A stretch of 64,000 bases of DNA, taken from NCBI GenBank assembly GCA_027886185.1, contig WOAB01000583.1, forward strand, positions 3,100,001 through 3,164,000, in the 5' to 3' direction. The DNA comes from Rheum nobile (lineage: Eukaryota > Streptophyta > Magnoliopsida > Caryophyllales > Polygonaceae). The notes beneath the pieces were generated by a model. It was given only the letters and a program-made list of their open reading frames with translations, did no database searches and was not told the DNA's origin. Of this stretch, positions 34,801 through 47,619 are shown one piece after another (position 1 is the stretch's first letter; each line of letters opens with the position of its first letter). The translations under genes were made by a program, and so were the position numbers.

Positions 34801-35925
34801 ATGATCAATGACTCTACCATGTCGTATACATCATGTAATAGCATTTGTCAATGCATTCATAATGATCCTATTATTAACGACACTATTGGGCCGTTTTATG
34901 ACCATTTTGACTTTATTATTAACGATAGTACTAGGCCATTTTGTGAATGTGTATGAGCTACACAATTCTCAACTGCTACACTAATTAATTAATCTCATTC
35001 TCCCACTTAATTTGTGTAGCCAATGTGTTGAGGCATATATCAATATCATAAAATATATGAGATTTCACATTGGTCCACATGTCGGTGTACTCGGTCCTCA
35101 TATGTCTCTTGAACTCAATCAAGTACCATTGGAAACTTCGCATACTAGGTCACCCTTATCCCTTAAGAAAGCAAACTTCAGGTCTCAAGATCTTCTGCTT
35201 CTTTACATGCGTATTATTTCACATGGGTGACCGAGTCTATAATGCCACATAATATTGCATCATCATTTAACTTCTAGTTAGTGATATTATACAATTCAAT
35301 GTGTATTTAGATGTGGCATATAATCTAGGTGTATAAGTAATCATATTCTTTTAGACTTGCTTCGCGCTAGTCTATGAGATGAATACTTATATATTTGACA
35401 TTATCCTCAATCTTACTTAATTATGACAAATTTTTTGTCAAAATATATCTCTCGAGTAAATTCTTGTTTCTTCAGGTAACAAGATAGACACTCTTCTATA
35501 GTCATTTATGAGATATACATTTCAAACATAATATTCACACCAAATTTGCCATTCGCATAATTGTGAAAAACTTCTGGTTTTTCAAATGATATGTTTTGAT
35601 AACACCACCATGGACATATATAATTGTCCACCATTGATAATTTTCACATGGGTGACCCATTCATAATTTGGAAGATCATCAACTCAAAATCATATAAATC
35701 ATTATCTTGATTTTCTAGAAAAACGATGCCTCAAAATGGGTACATTCAAACCTTCAACTTAGATAAGATTGGTCTCCACCCATAGGACGTGGTATCGTAA
35801 ATCTGGTACTAGACTAATGATCAACTACCTTAATGTCTTCAAGACATTAGAAATAACCCATACACAATTAGACTCTATCTATAAACCATAACCATGACTA
35901 CGATTGCACGCTTAACCGTAACCCC
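34801..35925. other. Unassigned, probably further remnant of the decayed Copia
   Basis: Composition resembles the preceding fragment and phrases such as TTTCACATGGGTGACC recur (35217 and 35640), but no domain could be read reliably. Confidence 0.3.
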
Positions 35926-37709
35926 TGTAATAACCCTCAATGATAATGGTATTTATGTAATTACCCAACTCTATTTCTAAGAAAGGAATTTTTGGTATCT
36001 ATTTCATAATTCCAAAAATAGAAATGAAATGGAGATTCTTAATATAAGTTGTTACAATTTTAAAGTTGTGAGCTATTTAATTTTTTGGGTAATATTATGT
36101 TGATCCTAAATTTAAATAAAACTTATAAAATTTAACATAGAATATTTAAATCAAGTTTAACAATTTTTGTTAAAAGAATTTAAATATGGTTAAAGCCATA
36201 TGAATTGTAACTTAAGCTTGTCTTAGTCTAAGTTAAGTTTATTTTAGTCTAATTTAATTTTTCTAAATATTAATTTTGGGCTAAAATAATATAAGAAACA
36301 TAGAATTATTAAAATAATTAAGTTTGAGAAATTTTCGTAATTTTTCGGGCATTTTTAAGGACATGCTTACCCCAACTTGAAAAGTTGGGGCCAAAAGTGT
36401 AAATACGCCAAAACTGGGCTGGGCACTGTTCATCATCCCCTCCAAAGTGCCCAGCCGAGCTTCCTTGCTCATCAATGGCGGTTTTTGGCCATTTCAAGCC
36501 TCGATTCGGGCTCGATTCAACCAAATAATTCATGGGCTTTTTAAAGGAGGATCAAACGCACATCACCCAAGTTAAATCGAAAGGAAACGATCTAAAATAA
36601 GATCGAATTTGAGCAAATAAGGCAAGAAAAATATTCGGTTGACACCATCCGTAAATTGGACAATCGGGATCAATTCGTAATCTTTGTTATCCAATTTTGA
36701 GCCATTGTGGAGTTATCTCCAAGATCTTTCAAACTTTTATAAATAATCCCCCGATAGAAGTCATTTTGGCATCCAATTTCGCAAACCTTCCTCACGAACC
36801 CTAAAATCCGACGACGGTGTTCTTCATCCAAATTCGAGTTTGTTGGAGCTTCACCCTTGCAATTGTCTAAACTATTGGCTTCGTCTTCAAGTCTAATGCA
36901 AAATACGAGGGGTTATACCGCCTAATCTCCACCTTCGAGCCTCAATTTGGCCGGAAACCACCACGTCTCTACCGCCGAACCGGAATTCGGGTATTTTCGG
37001 ATTTTTTATCCGATTTCCTTTTATTTTATTATTATTTGGATTAATTAAGGTTAATTAAATTAATCTTAATTACTGAATAATAATTTGGAATTAATTTGAT
37101 TTTTATAAAATTAAAATTAAATTAATTAAAATTACTTTGGGTATTATCTTAGACTATGAATGGTTAAAATATTAACTTTGCATCCGGATAATATTTTGGA
37201 GTAAAATTTCTGGACTCATAAATAGATTATGAGATTTATTTAATTATAAAGAGATTATTTAGAATATATGATTAATTGGTTTTTAATCATATAGATAATC
37301 GTCCTACCGATTAAGCCTTGAAAATTGAATGATTTTGATATAAATTAATTTAATTTAAATCTTGAGACATATACCCCTCAAAATTCAATATTAAATAAGT
37401 TATCTAATAATAATTTATGTTGTATGTGATTTGGGTACGTCTCGGATTCGCTTCTGGAACGGAAATAGAGCAGAGATTCAAGTTGCTACTCGGAAACAAC
37501 CATCCCCGTTATACCGTTCATCTCTCCGTGATTCAAGGCAAGTGGAGGTTCACTCTTGCATATTTATTCCATTTTTATCTTAATTGCCAATGAATCGGTT
37601 GTGCTATTAAGTGAGGTAAGTAATTCTTTTCTTGTTTGAGAACTTGTGTGAATAAATGGTGTGATTAATTGAACCTTATTATTAGGTTGTATAATATGCT
37701 AGCTATGAC

Positions 37710-37751
<42 letters not shown>

Positions 37752-38911
37752 GGGTGCTAGTTATAATTGGTGTGAACTTGTTGTGCATTGGTGTGGACAT
37801 ATAAATGCTAGTTTAGCACGAGTATTCGTAGGAACGCTATTTCTTTGCGAGGTTTAGTCGTTTCTTTATAACTTTGTGTTAGGAGGATAAATGCCCTAAC
37901 GCTTTTGGTCATGACCTACCCCTATCCGAATATAGGTGGTGGTGCACTTAGCTAGTGCCAATCTTCGGGAGTTATTCTCAATCTTCGGGATTTATTCCCA
38001 TCCTATATCTCATTGCGAGATCTGTTGTGGAAATTAAAAGTTTCAACGTAAATGCACGTTTTGAAATTAAATAAGATAAGTGCCTTGTTGCACATAATTA
38101 ATATACCTTCGGGCGAGAAGTACAACGTGGAACCCGCCCGGACTCTTGTATTAAAGTAAGTCTTCTTTCCAATCTGGATTCACATTATGCGGTGAGGTTG
38201 GTCGGGGACCCAAATAGTCAAGGTCGTTTTCGAACTTTGTGTGAAATATAATGTTCCCAAACAAACATAAGTATTCCCATAAGACTCACTTCCTTTGGAG
38301 TCTTCTCTTGTTGCATTCCTTTTCTATAATTTCAGTGAGAGTATCTGGGTTATGTATCGTCTATTGGCTTTTATTCGAGAGACAATGATAGTAACCTGAT
38401 ACAATCACAAGAATCACTCCATTTGAGCCCTTGCGTAGTCTTTAATTAGACTGACCAACCTTTCTCTTTTCTTGCATGGTTGGCTGGTGTCATCCGTCAT
38501 ATACGACACATCAGTGGTTGGTCTCGGATGCCTTGAAGTAACAAATCGAAGACAAAGGCTTACAATTGAAGATTTAAAGTAATAGTATTTTAAGAGTTGT
38601 CTAGTGTTGATTATTCTTCCTAAATAAATGTAAGATGTAGTTAAATTATTCATGTAATTAAGATTTACTTAAAGTATTCCGCTGTAATTTCAATACCGTT
38701 TGTAAAACTATCCTTCTCAATTTACGAGAGAAATTTTAATAAAAGATTGAGTTTTTTTATACAAAGTCTTCCGCTATTTTACTCTTTATTATTTAATGTT
38801 CATTTAATTATTTAAGTATAATTATTCCGATTAAAGCCTTGTGTGGCTTTAGACTTTACAGTCTGAGGTCACTGGCGTGTGACACTACTGACGTAAGTCG
38901 GGGGTGTTACA
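35926..38911 (+). mobile_element. Gypsy-type solo LTR with 5-bp target duplication
   Basis: Starts TGTAATAACCCTC and ends GGGGGTGTTACA. Both sides carry ACCCC (35921-35925 and 38912-38916), a perfect 5-bp target duplication. No internal domain lies next to it, which is the product of LTR-LTR recombination. It is homologous to the LTR at 43565-49583 (minus): both end with CACTGG.GTGTG.CACTAC, an ACGTAA.TCG block and GGTGTTACA, and both contain the CTTCGGGCGAGAAGTAC block. Length is about 2,986 bp including a (TA)n tract. Confidence 0.92.
37713..37749. repeat. (TA)n microsatellite inside the solo LTR
   Basis: About 18 TA units, flanked by imperfect inverted text (GCTAGCTATGACCCTTA and TAATAGGGTGCTAGTTAT), so the site could extrude as a cruciform. 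Confidence 0.85.
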
Positions 38912-38949
38912 ACCCCTTACACACCTTCTACTGGAGGTGGCATGCTTCA

Positions 38950-40187
38950 TGCATGCTAGAGGTTGTCAGCATATGGTCTTCAACTACTAAGTTGTGCTCG
39001 GTGTTTATTTATAAACTAGAAATCGAAGCATGTGCTTCGCACGAGCCTTTTGTGTATATGTTGTCGCAGTTTAAATGTGAATTTGTAATATATGGATTGT
39101 TATTGCATGTTTTATCTTAAATGATATATTGTTTGATATGTATTTAATGTAATGTATAAGTATTTTAGGTATAAAATGCTATGATTGTACGAAGTACAAT
39201 TTTATTTATTTTTTGGGTCAAAAGTTCAATTTAAATTTTGAATTAAGGCAATAGTTGTTTTTTATAGGGATGCATTTTTTTCCTTTGAAAATATTTGGGG
39301 AATATTTTAGAAATTCCTATCTAATTATATGTTATATATGTTGTGCTTGAACTGGAGTATTTGTAAGAAACTTTCTACAACAACTCTCATTTCATGCTCT
39401 ACTACCCTCCACATTTCTAACTTTTGCCTTTATCTTACAAATATATTGCCTTTTAATAATGTTTTTTGTTATGCTTTAGTTATTAATATTCATTAATATA
39501 TTGTTTTATTTTTTTGGTCTGGAATATATATCGTTTTGTTGGTCACATTGACTTTACATATTCCTAGACACATATCATTTTAATTAAAATATATTAGTCA
39601 TTACTTCCTATTCTTATAAGTAATAGAAATAATTGGTGACTCTGCATATTCTTAAACCTTGTTACATTTTATATAAAAGTACATTAGTTATTTTATTGGT
39701 ACATGCTTACTCTTCTTAGCGAAATTATAATACATAACTTCTTCCTTGTACATTTTATATGTGAGAATGAGTATATGTCAATTATTTCGACTTTCATCCT
39801 TGATTAATTCCTCTAGACCAAGAAAAATGAGGCCAAATTTAGTATATATACATGATGAGTGTAAAATTAATATGTATAAAATAGAACAACAAAAAGCATC
39901 CTTAACCAAAATAACAACACACCTACCTAAATCGATTAGTACAAAAAAGGAACTAAAAATACGAACCTAGTTGAATTTATGCTACCAAAAGTTGAAGGGT
40001 TTACATCGTCCATAAAATATATTGCTTTATTCATTACTAACAATCAATTGTCCTAAATCAATTGTATTTGTCATCCTTCTAGTGAAAGCTACCCGTGCAT
40101 GATGTAAACAATCGATCTCTCAATAGTGCTATTAGATTATCCAATTCTCTGACATCTTCACATAAAATTAACTGTTGAATCGTAGTG
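38950..40187. mobile_element. Helitron-like 3' terminus at 39016 and AT-rich body (minus strand)
   Basis: On the minus strand GCTCGTGCGAAGCACATGC forms a short hairpin (GTGC-GAA-GCAC), followed by TTCGATTT, CTAG (39019-39016) and T. This parallels the termini at 15049 and 20796. The 5' end was not found. To the right up to 40187 I see no gene. Confidence 0.4.
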
Positions 40188-41007
40188 TGTTAGACAGGGA
40201 ACGGTGTGACTGTTCCATGGGCAGCGAAAATAAACAAAGATTCAAAGTAACAACAAAGTTCCCAAACGTATACTTGTATTATTAAGAATTGTACAATCTC
40301 ACAAGTCTTCTCTTCCACCTATATCCTAGGTTACAAGACTTTGAGTATAATCAACTCTCAATGACACAAGAACATAAAGAAAACCCTAAGCAATCAAGTA
40401 CAAACCCGTACATTGCATTGGATCTCCTGATCTCAACCTTGCAATAAGCTCCTTGTAGTCTTCAATGTGATAACTGAGATACCTTTCCCCAAGGTAAACT
40501 CATCTATATATAGTGGTAGAAAAGATCTCTTACCAAATTACCAAATAGTTAGCAACCCCGCTATATAAGGTAACGGTGAAAGATTTTCTTTCCAACTAAA
40601 CAATTCAGCTCATAAACACTTAGTTTTCTTCTATAAACGTTCCTAAGACTCATTATCATTCTCTTCTTTTCCAAGTAAAACTCAAAATCTCGTTTCCTTG
40701 TATAATGAAGTCAATCTAGTAACAGCTGGCACATCTCTGCGTTCCGCATTGTTCCACAAACGTTGTTTCCATATATATAAGTTTCCTTGTATAGGAACCA
40801 CACGCGCTTCATATTTCCAATTTGCTTCTAGCGTAACTGTTTCGTGTTTCCACACATTCCATTGCATTCCTCTGCTTTTTCTTCATACATTTTTCATTGT
40901 TCCCTAATTCTTTCATAAGACCTGAAACTTATAGGAATAACAAGAAAACATAAAACCTAATGGTGTTTATCATCATCAAAACCAGAGGGAACGTCAAGGT
41001 TCCAACA
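40188..41007 (-). mobile_element. Probable Copia solo LTR (minus strand)
   Basis: Minus-strand borders TGTTGGAACCTTGACG and TGTTCCATGG-complement text ending CCCTGTCTAACA give an 820-bp TG..CA unit with a TATA-like TATATATAG (about 40505) and A-rich polyadenylation region. No internal domains adjoin it. Flanks TAGTG and TTAAC do not match, so the insertion duplication has decayed or the borders are slightly off. Confidence 0.5.
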
Positions 41008-41935
41008 TTAACCTATCTCAATCAAAAAACATTTATATTAATAAATTTAAACCGATAGATGTAAGTATTTAGTGCATGCATGTGTAGACTACTAAAGAGA
41101 TCCAAATACATATAATCAAGGATAGTTTACCATGAGGTGGATAAATACTTGCATTCTCGACAATCGGAAATCCTCATTCACATCTTTAACTTAATAAGTA
41201 TGCTTACTTCAGCGACCATGTCTTTGTAAGGTGTTGCCCACTATCTCCCAATTGTATGTGTAGAGGCTGTCTTATTATTTTGGAAGAAGAAAGTGTATCT
41301 AAACAGATGAGTTTAAATTGCTTCCATTTCAGTCAGTAATATACTTGTCCAAATGATTCTATATGTTGAGTATAACACATTTGCATGTCCTCATAATGTC
41401 AGCAAGGTAGTGAGTATGAGATTATTAAACACTACTCTATGTTGAAAGCAAAATATAACAATAAACACAATATAACTGAATTACATAGAAAATTTTACGT
41501 TATTGTACATGATTTAATGCTTTATGCGTTGCGTCAACTTGCTTTATTTCGTGCAGCCCTGTATAAGTAGGGTACATAATTTTCATCAATTTATATTAAC
41601 AATTATAATGTGTTGATCTAAATACAGATAAATTTGTTACCTTATTTTGCGTGGTGAGCTTGTTGAAAGCTTCCTTAAACAGAATATTCCTTGTGTGTTT
41701 AAAGCAATTTTGATCCCCTTCAAACAAAAAACATTTATATTAACAATTATAATGAGTTGATTTAAATACAGATAATGAGTTGATCTAAATACAAACACAA
41801 TTCTACGGGAATTCAAGTGCCACATGTTTCTCCCAAATTTTTACCAACCAATAAGTTTGGCATTAGAAACTCATAACAAGTTGTTTCTTCCGGAAACACT
41901 TAGAGTATACAAATTAAAATAAAACAAGCATCACA
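41008..41935. other. AT-rich, no gene seen
   Basis: Contains a short duplicated phrase (ACATTTATATTAACAATTAT with AATGAGTTGATTTAAATACA) around 41590-41790. Nothing else recognised. Confidence 0.5.
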
Positions 41936-41939
41936 AATC

Positions 41940-42328
41940 AGAGGTGTTCATCGGGTTCGGTTTTTCGGTTTTTGGACCAAACCGAACCGAACCCGGACCG
42001 ATTATATTCTGTTCGGTTTTCGGTTCTTATAAAAATAATATTCGGTTCGGTTCGGTCCAAACCAATTTTTTTAAAATAATTTTAAAAACCTAGATTTCTA
42101 GATAAATTAGTCCAACCTTATTCGGTCCGGTCCAGTTCGGTCCAAGTTCGGTTCGGTTCGGTCCAAGTTCGGTTCGGTTCGGTCCAAGTTCGGTTCGGTC
42201 TAATTCGGTTTTGTGCACTAAAACCTCTAAATCAACATAATTTCAAAATATTCGGTTATTTCGGGCCAAAACCGAACCAAACCGAATAAAACCGAACCCG
42301 AACCGAGTATGTTCGGTTCGGTTTTATT
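41940..42328. repeat. GGTTCGGTT/CCGAACC-rich element
   Basis: Begins near CAGAGGTGTTCATCGGGTTC, with many GGTTCGGTT words on the left and centre (including CCAAGTTCGGTTCGGTT in tandem) and the complementary ACCGAACC words on the right. This arrangement is common for plant hAT-like MITEs. It abuts the broken end of the gypsy gag, suggesting it marks or caused the truncation. Confidence 0.5.
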
Positions 42329-42872
42329 CAGTGCTCTCCCACCATTCGCTAGCCACATCCTTAAGTTGAAGGGAGGCGATGTGTACTTTCTCAGCCTCAG
42401 TGCAATCCACATTCCTGAACAACCGTTTCATGTGCGAGAACCAATACGCCACTTTGACCGATTCTCCCGTACCGTCATAGCTGCCAGGCCTCATTGAGCT
42501 TATGGCCTTCAAGGCTCGACCGTAGTTCCCTATTTTCCTGACGGCATCGACCTGAGGTACATGATCAACTAGCTTCTCAAATTCAGGAATAACCTGAGGA
42601 ATTGGACCACTCTGTGCCTGCGGTGCAACTGGCCGAATTATATCAGTGACCGCCTGCATAACAATCCCACGAATGGCCTCTATGGCCGCAGCGTCGAATG
42701 CCACCTGGGGATTAGCCTGAACTTGGCCATTGCCTGCGGGGTTATTGTGAGAGACAGACTCGCTCTCCTCCTCCTGATTAGCGGCTTTTCTCATATTCCA
42801 CCTTGGGTTGTTACTCGGCCCAGCTCCGACACGGATTGTGTTTCTTGTGTTCACCATCTGTTGATGAAGCAT
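42329..42872 (-). pseudogene. Ty3-gypsy gag, N-terminal part (minus strand)
   Basis: The frame, with MVNTRNTIRVGAG near its start (typical of gypsy gags), continues through an Ala/Gln-rich region (FDAAAIEAIRGIVMQ) to the retrotransposon gag core (MRPGSYDGTGESVKVAYWFS, MKRLFRNVDCTEAEKV, ASEWWES). It stops at about residue 181, where the CGGTT-rich repeat begins, so the zinc knuckle and all of pol are missing. It lies downstream of the LTR and primer-binding site at 43549-43565 with about 0.7 kb of leader between. Confidence 0.88.
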
Positions 42873-43548
42873 AACGTCAGTTTAGAACTTTCCGACTTGA
42901 ACATGACACTTAGTCAATTACGTTAAGATATGAATTATAAGGGTCCAAACTAATGACTTTATATCAGTCTGACTGACCGTCCACCATTAACCGCAGAGAC
43001 GATCTTCTTCCCTTTACTTGAGAATGGATACCTTAAGAGAAACGTCAATCTTTAAATGACATTAAACCTAAGGAGAGACACTATCCCTAAGAATGGATCT
43101 AAGGAATAAGTAACAACTCGAAGCTTGCAGAAGTTTGAAAACCACTTATTATTAAACCTTATACTTTCAAACTTTCTACTTTATACTTTTAAACCTTATA
43201 TATTTAACTTAATAAAATAATTATTTATAAAGTTAGTTTCTCAAACTAATGACACTATTATCACAAAAACCCTTACTAAAGACCAAAAATCACACTTTTA
43301 AAGTTATAATCATAAACTTAAATTTAACTGCTTATAACACACCATTTATAAACCAACTATAAATAACTTCGAAGTTCAAATAGCTAAACCATTATTTTAA
43401 ATTAAATTCCAAGAAATAAAAAAACTTTTAAATTTAACATTTAAACTCTCGAAATTCCTTTTTAACAGAAAATAGGCTGAAAATAGTTTCAAAATTAATT
43501 TTCAAAAATTCCCAAACCTAACAATAGGCCAATAATTTTAAAACCATT

Positions 43549-43560
43549 GCTCTGATACCA
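43549..43560 (-). other. Primer-binding site of the gypsy element
   Basis: On the minus strand a perfect TGGTATCAGAGC (initiator tRNA-Met type) four bases after the LTR end GTGTTACA. Confidence 0.85.
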
Positions 43561-44396
43561 TAATTGTAACACCGCCGATTTACGTTGGTAGTGCCACACA
43601 CCAGTGACTTCAGACGTTACTATCCCAAGGTCATCCTAGGCTTTAATCTGAACAATTAAGCTTACATAAGTATATTAAATAACGAAAGATTAAGCAACGA
43701 AAGACATATTTAAATGAAACTCAACCTTTTATTAACAGACTTCTCATAAAATGAGAATGACGATTTTACAACAGAGTGAAATTACAGCGAAAGACTTTTA
43801 ATTAAACCTTAGAACAAGACTAGGTTATAAGAATATATATTAAAGTAATACTTAACAACCTTAAAACACTATCACTTAAATCCTCAACTGCAAGCCTCAT
43901 CTTCGATTGGTTACTTCAAGTCTTCGGGGACCAACCACTGATGTGCCATATAGGACGGATGACACCATCCAACCATGCAAGGAATAAAACCCGGTTGGTT
44001 AGTCTAATGAAAGACTATGCAAGGGTGAAAATAGAATGGTTCTAGTGATCGTAACCGTTTACTATCATTGTCCCTCGAATAATAACCGAAGGGACGATAC
44101 ATAACCCGAAAATTTCACGGAATGATTAAAACTAGACATGCACTGAAAAGAAGACTCCAACGGAATTGAGTCTTATGGGAAACATATGACAAATGTTTGG
44201 GAACGTTATAGTTTTCACACAAGCGTTTAAAAACGACTTGATCATTTGGGTCAACGACCAACCTCACTGCGCAATGTGAATCCAGATTGGAAAGAAGACT
44301 TACTTTAACCGAAGTCCGGGCGAGTTCGAAGTTGTACTTCTCGCCCGAAGGTTCATTAATTATGTGCATATCCGCATGCCACTAGTACAAAATGGG

Positions 44397-44640
44397 CTAT
44401 TTAGCCCGGGCGTTTTTATAAATATAGCCCGGATATAGAGCAAAATAGGTCCGGGCTTCAGGTTAATGTGATAATAGATCAATTAGCCCGGATGTAGAAA
44501 ACACGCCCGGGCTAAATAATCATAGACCTTTTAGCCCGGATCTTTGGACATCCGGGCTAAAAAGTGTAGTTATTAACAAAAATAAAAAAAGGACCATTTA
44601 ACCCGGATCTTTACAGATCCGGGCTAAAAAGTCCTATTTT
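44397..44640. repeat. Left subterminal hairpin array of the CACTA element (right array 47872-48172)
   Basis: Each unit of about 35-45 bp pairs TAGCCCGGAT with ATCCGGGCTA across a short spacer, for example TTTAGCCCGGATCTTTGGAC followed by ATCCGGGCTAAAAA. The right array repeats the pattern with more divergence. CACTA transposases bind short repeated subterminal motifs, and these are the natural candidates. Confidence 0.85.
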
Positions 44641-45139
44641 TTGGAAAAAAAAATATAAAACGTTCATGATGCAGCACCAGTCCACTGCAACACTGTAACA
44701 TATTTTTACTGATGCATATAATTTCCACACTAGAAACATCCAAATGTTAAGCTACAATCGATACAACTACACACAATATCGACATTTCTTGAACAATCAT
44801 GACCCCATAGTTGGGTCTTCCACACTGTTTCACAATTGACCAAATCACAATGTATCAAACAGGAAGAAGTGAATACATCTTGCTCCAGTTAGAAAAACTC
44901 TATGAACAAGTTAAATTGTTCAGACCTGAGAAATCTGGTTTCCTTGATCAAATATAAGAGCTCGCTGTCCATGCCACTAGGCTCTTCCTGGAATAAGATG
45001 GGAAAGAAGATAAGACATTTTCATTCATGTAATTAAGAATATGCAAAGTCTTGAGTGATTTCATTGTCTAACATCTTGCTTCCAAATGATATACCTTACA
45101 CATGTGGATATCCCATCAAATAAATATAAAAAGCATCAA

Positions 45140-45425
45140 GACCGACTAATTTACTTAAAATGATATACCTTCCTCCCAAGCTTACTCCCCCCGTACTCCT
45201 TGCAAACCCAGATCCCGAACGTCTCCATCTGGATCATGCCGGCGTTATAGCGCTGCGCGCAGGGATATAGCTTTTTCTTCAGTAGAATAATCTAAATGTA
45301 ACCAGAATAATCTAAATGATCCAGACAGCCTCTGTAACAAGATCAGACAAGAAATCCCTCAGGAAAGAGTAACCAGCATACTGTAAATATTCCTTGTCCC
45401 TTCTAGGACAACTTTCTTCAGTTTG
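45140..45425 (-). pseudogene. Unidentified exon-like pieces in the CACTA element
   Basis: On the minus strand, 45425-45310 reads CPRRDKEYLQYAGYSFLRDF and continues LSDLVTEAVWII before a stop. 45265-45165 reads YNAGMIQMETFGIWVCKEYG followed by GSKLGRK and a donor-like GTATATC. The second is GC-richer than its surroundings. A further piece near 45000-44910 reads EEPSGMDSELLYLIKETRF. I do not recognise the proteins. Codon-like quality and splice-like borders suggest captured exons. Confidence 0.35.
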
Positions 45426-45893
45426 TGCCGAAATCCTTAGAAATAAATAATAAGTTGTAAAGGAGAAGCTAAGGGGAAGAATAATATGAAGTTTTATGGG
45501 AAGAAAAAGTAGGAGAAATCCTTATATGAACTCAATCTGCAATACTATGTTAATAGTAAGTTCAAAAAAAATAATAGGATTCCCATGTTCAAATTTTAGA
45601 CCTATAAGGCTATAACAGATTCTGAAAAAAGGACCTATAACTAGGAATCGGAGAGGGAAATTACACAAAATGACTATGAAAAAAAAGAGTGATATATAGG
45701 GTGAAATCCTAGTCATTTCTACTTCTAAAACACTGCATGTTATCAGTCAATACCATCAACAGGTGGATGCGAGGTGTTAAAACTGCTAATACATTCTTTT
45801 TATCCATATGCATATTCTGCACAAATAATAAACTATAGCATTATATTAACAAACACATAAGACACGGAAATTCATACTGGGAAAATGAAATAC

Positions 45894-46056
45894 CTCCTCC
45901 TTAAGCAGATTATCCAACTCATATCTGCAATCATCGAGACGTCTAAGATCTAAACTATCAACAACCCACACTAAACCCTCAGTTTGCTCAAAGTAGTTTC
46001 TCCAGTAAGATCTTATTGTCTTCTGCCCTCCAACATCCCATATATTAAGTGTGTAC
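45894..46056 (-). pseudogene. Captured exon of an ARL2/TITAN5-like small GTPase
   Basis: The minus-strand exon is bounded by TTTTGGCAG and GTATTTC and is 163 bp long, one base plus 54 codons with no stop. It reads YTLNIWDVGGQKTIRSYWRN, YFEQTEGLVWVVDSLDLRRL and DDCRYELDNLLKEE. This is the switch II/G3 (WDVGGQ) part of ARL2, known in plants as TITAN5/HALLIMASCH, a tubulin-folding regulator. The P-loop exon before it and the NKxD exon after it are not present nearby, so no GTPase can be made. It sits in the middle of the CACTA element and was presumably copied from a host gene. The very clean frame suggests recent capture. Confidence 0.85.
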
Positions 46057-47329
46057 CTGCCAAAATCATATCAAACATAGAATATACGTTCCACCTTAAA
46101 ATAATCTAAACTCTACATAGATGGTGAACAACTTTTTATTAAGAAACATGTTTCATTTAAACTGAGCAAGATCAAAACCCATTAGATCCAAAAGCATAGT
46201 CTTTACACTTTTGGCAACTAAAATCACAGGAGAAGAGCTATTTGACCCCTCAAGATGCCACAAAAGATGTGTTTGGTACAAAATACTTATAATACATACA
46301 TGTTAACGAGATAAGGAAGCCTTAAAATCTAAACTATATGTTAATAAACACACCCCAGGACCCCCTAGTGAAGTTAATTTATAAGGAAGTCGTATAATCT
46401 AAAAGGCATGTCACCAAACAGACCCCAAGACACCCTGGTGAAAAAAATGAGACAACTGCCTAGAAGAAGTTCCAAAAGAGAGAAATAAATAAGGAGTTCA
46501 AAGAGTTGCACTATCAACATCTGTATTGCCAATCAATAGTATAAAGGAAACCGAGAAGAATCACAATGTGACTGCCCATGTAATTAAGTTACGATATAGA
46601 GGGAAACTCAAGCTTTAGAGTTTCATGTTTATGACTACGAGGAGTAGAGATCCACACATATCTTTTAATGCTAATTAAATTTCAATTCGCTCATCCATAT
46701 TTCCTTTACATAATTACAGCTCTAAAATATTTCCCCATTCCATTTACATAAATTCACAATGATGAATTTACAGCTCTAAGCATCAACATTTCCTTTACAT
46801 AATGATAGCTCTAAGCCCAACTAATAGAAACTATAAAATATGGAGCCACACGAATACAAAACACTTGCTCTCAACAAATCTGTCTCAAGAGTCTAGAAAA
46901 ATCTGGAATCTTCATGGAAGACATAAGCTTAAAAACATCAGAGAAGTACAAAGGGCAGGAACAATATCATCACTATAATTGCTAAAAGGGCCACAAAAAT
47001 ACAATCTTGATAGAAGATAATATAATTAGTTTAATATATGAACATATTAATAATAGAAGAATCCTAAGTAGTAATATCCAGATAAAGATCTACATCACCA
47101 CATCAAAATTCAGAGATAAAAACTCTCACAAAATGCAAGAGTGGATAAGTAAAATCACATATATATAGTCCATCATCCTAAATTCAGACAGCTTTGGTAT
47201 TATCTGATATCACATTTAACTCCACCTAAGACTACAAAGCACGTGATAAAACAGTGATGGCTATAACATACACACACCACATCAGAATGAGCCCCTGTAA
47301 TCCTGTCTATAGAAGCTCCAAGGTCTCAC

Positions 47330-47405
47330 ATGGCATAGACAAACTCCTCGCTGCTGTCGACGTCAATCTCGGAGTCGGACAAGTCTAAACCATTTAACTC
47401 CACCT
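47330..47405 (-). pseudogene. Possible acidic exon tail in the CACTA element
   Basis: The minus strand reads VELNGLDLSDSEIDVDSSEE then FVYAM and TGA. Acidic, unrecognised, possibly the end of a captured or element gene. Confidence 0.25.
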
Positions 47406-47619
47406 AAGAACACTAATTTTCCCTTTTTCTATGCTTAATTCCCCAAAATCACGCACACAAGAGTAAGAAAAATGAAGAAAAACACAGTAAAAAACCCTGA
47501 ATCCCTTCAAATTAGGAAGAATTAGATGCTTAATCCCGAGAAACAGCATCAGATTCGGAAAAAGGAAATCGAAAATGTTGCATAACGAAAAGCAGAGGAG
47601 GAGATTGCTTACTAAAGAA

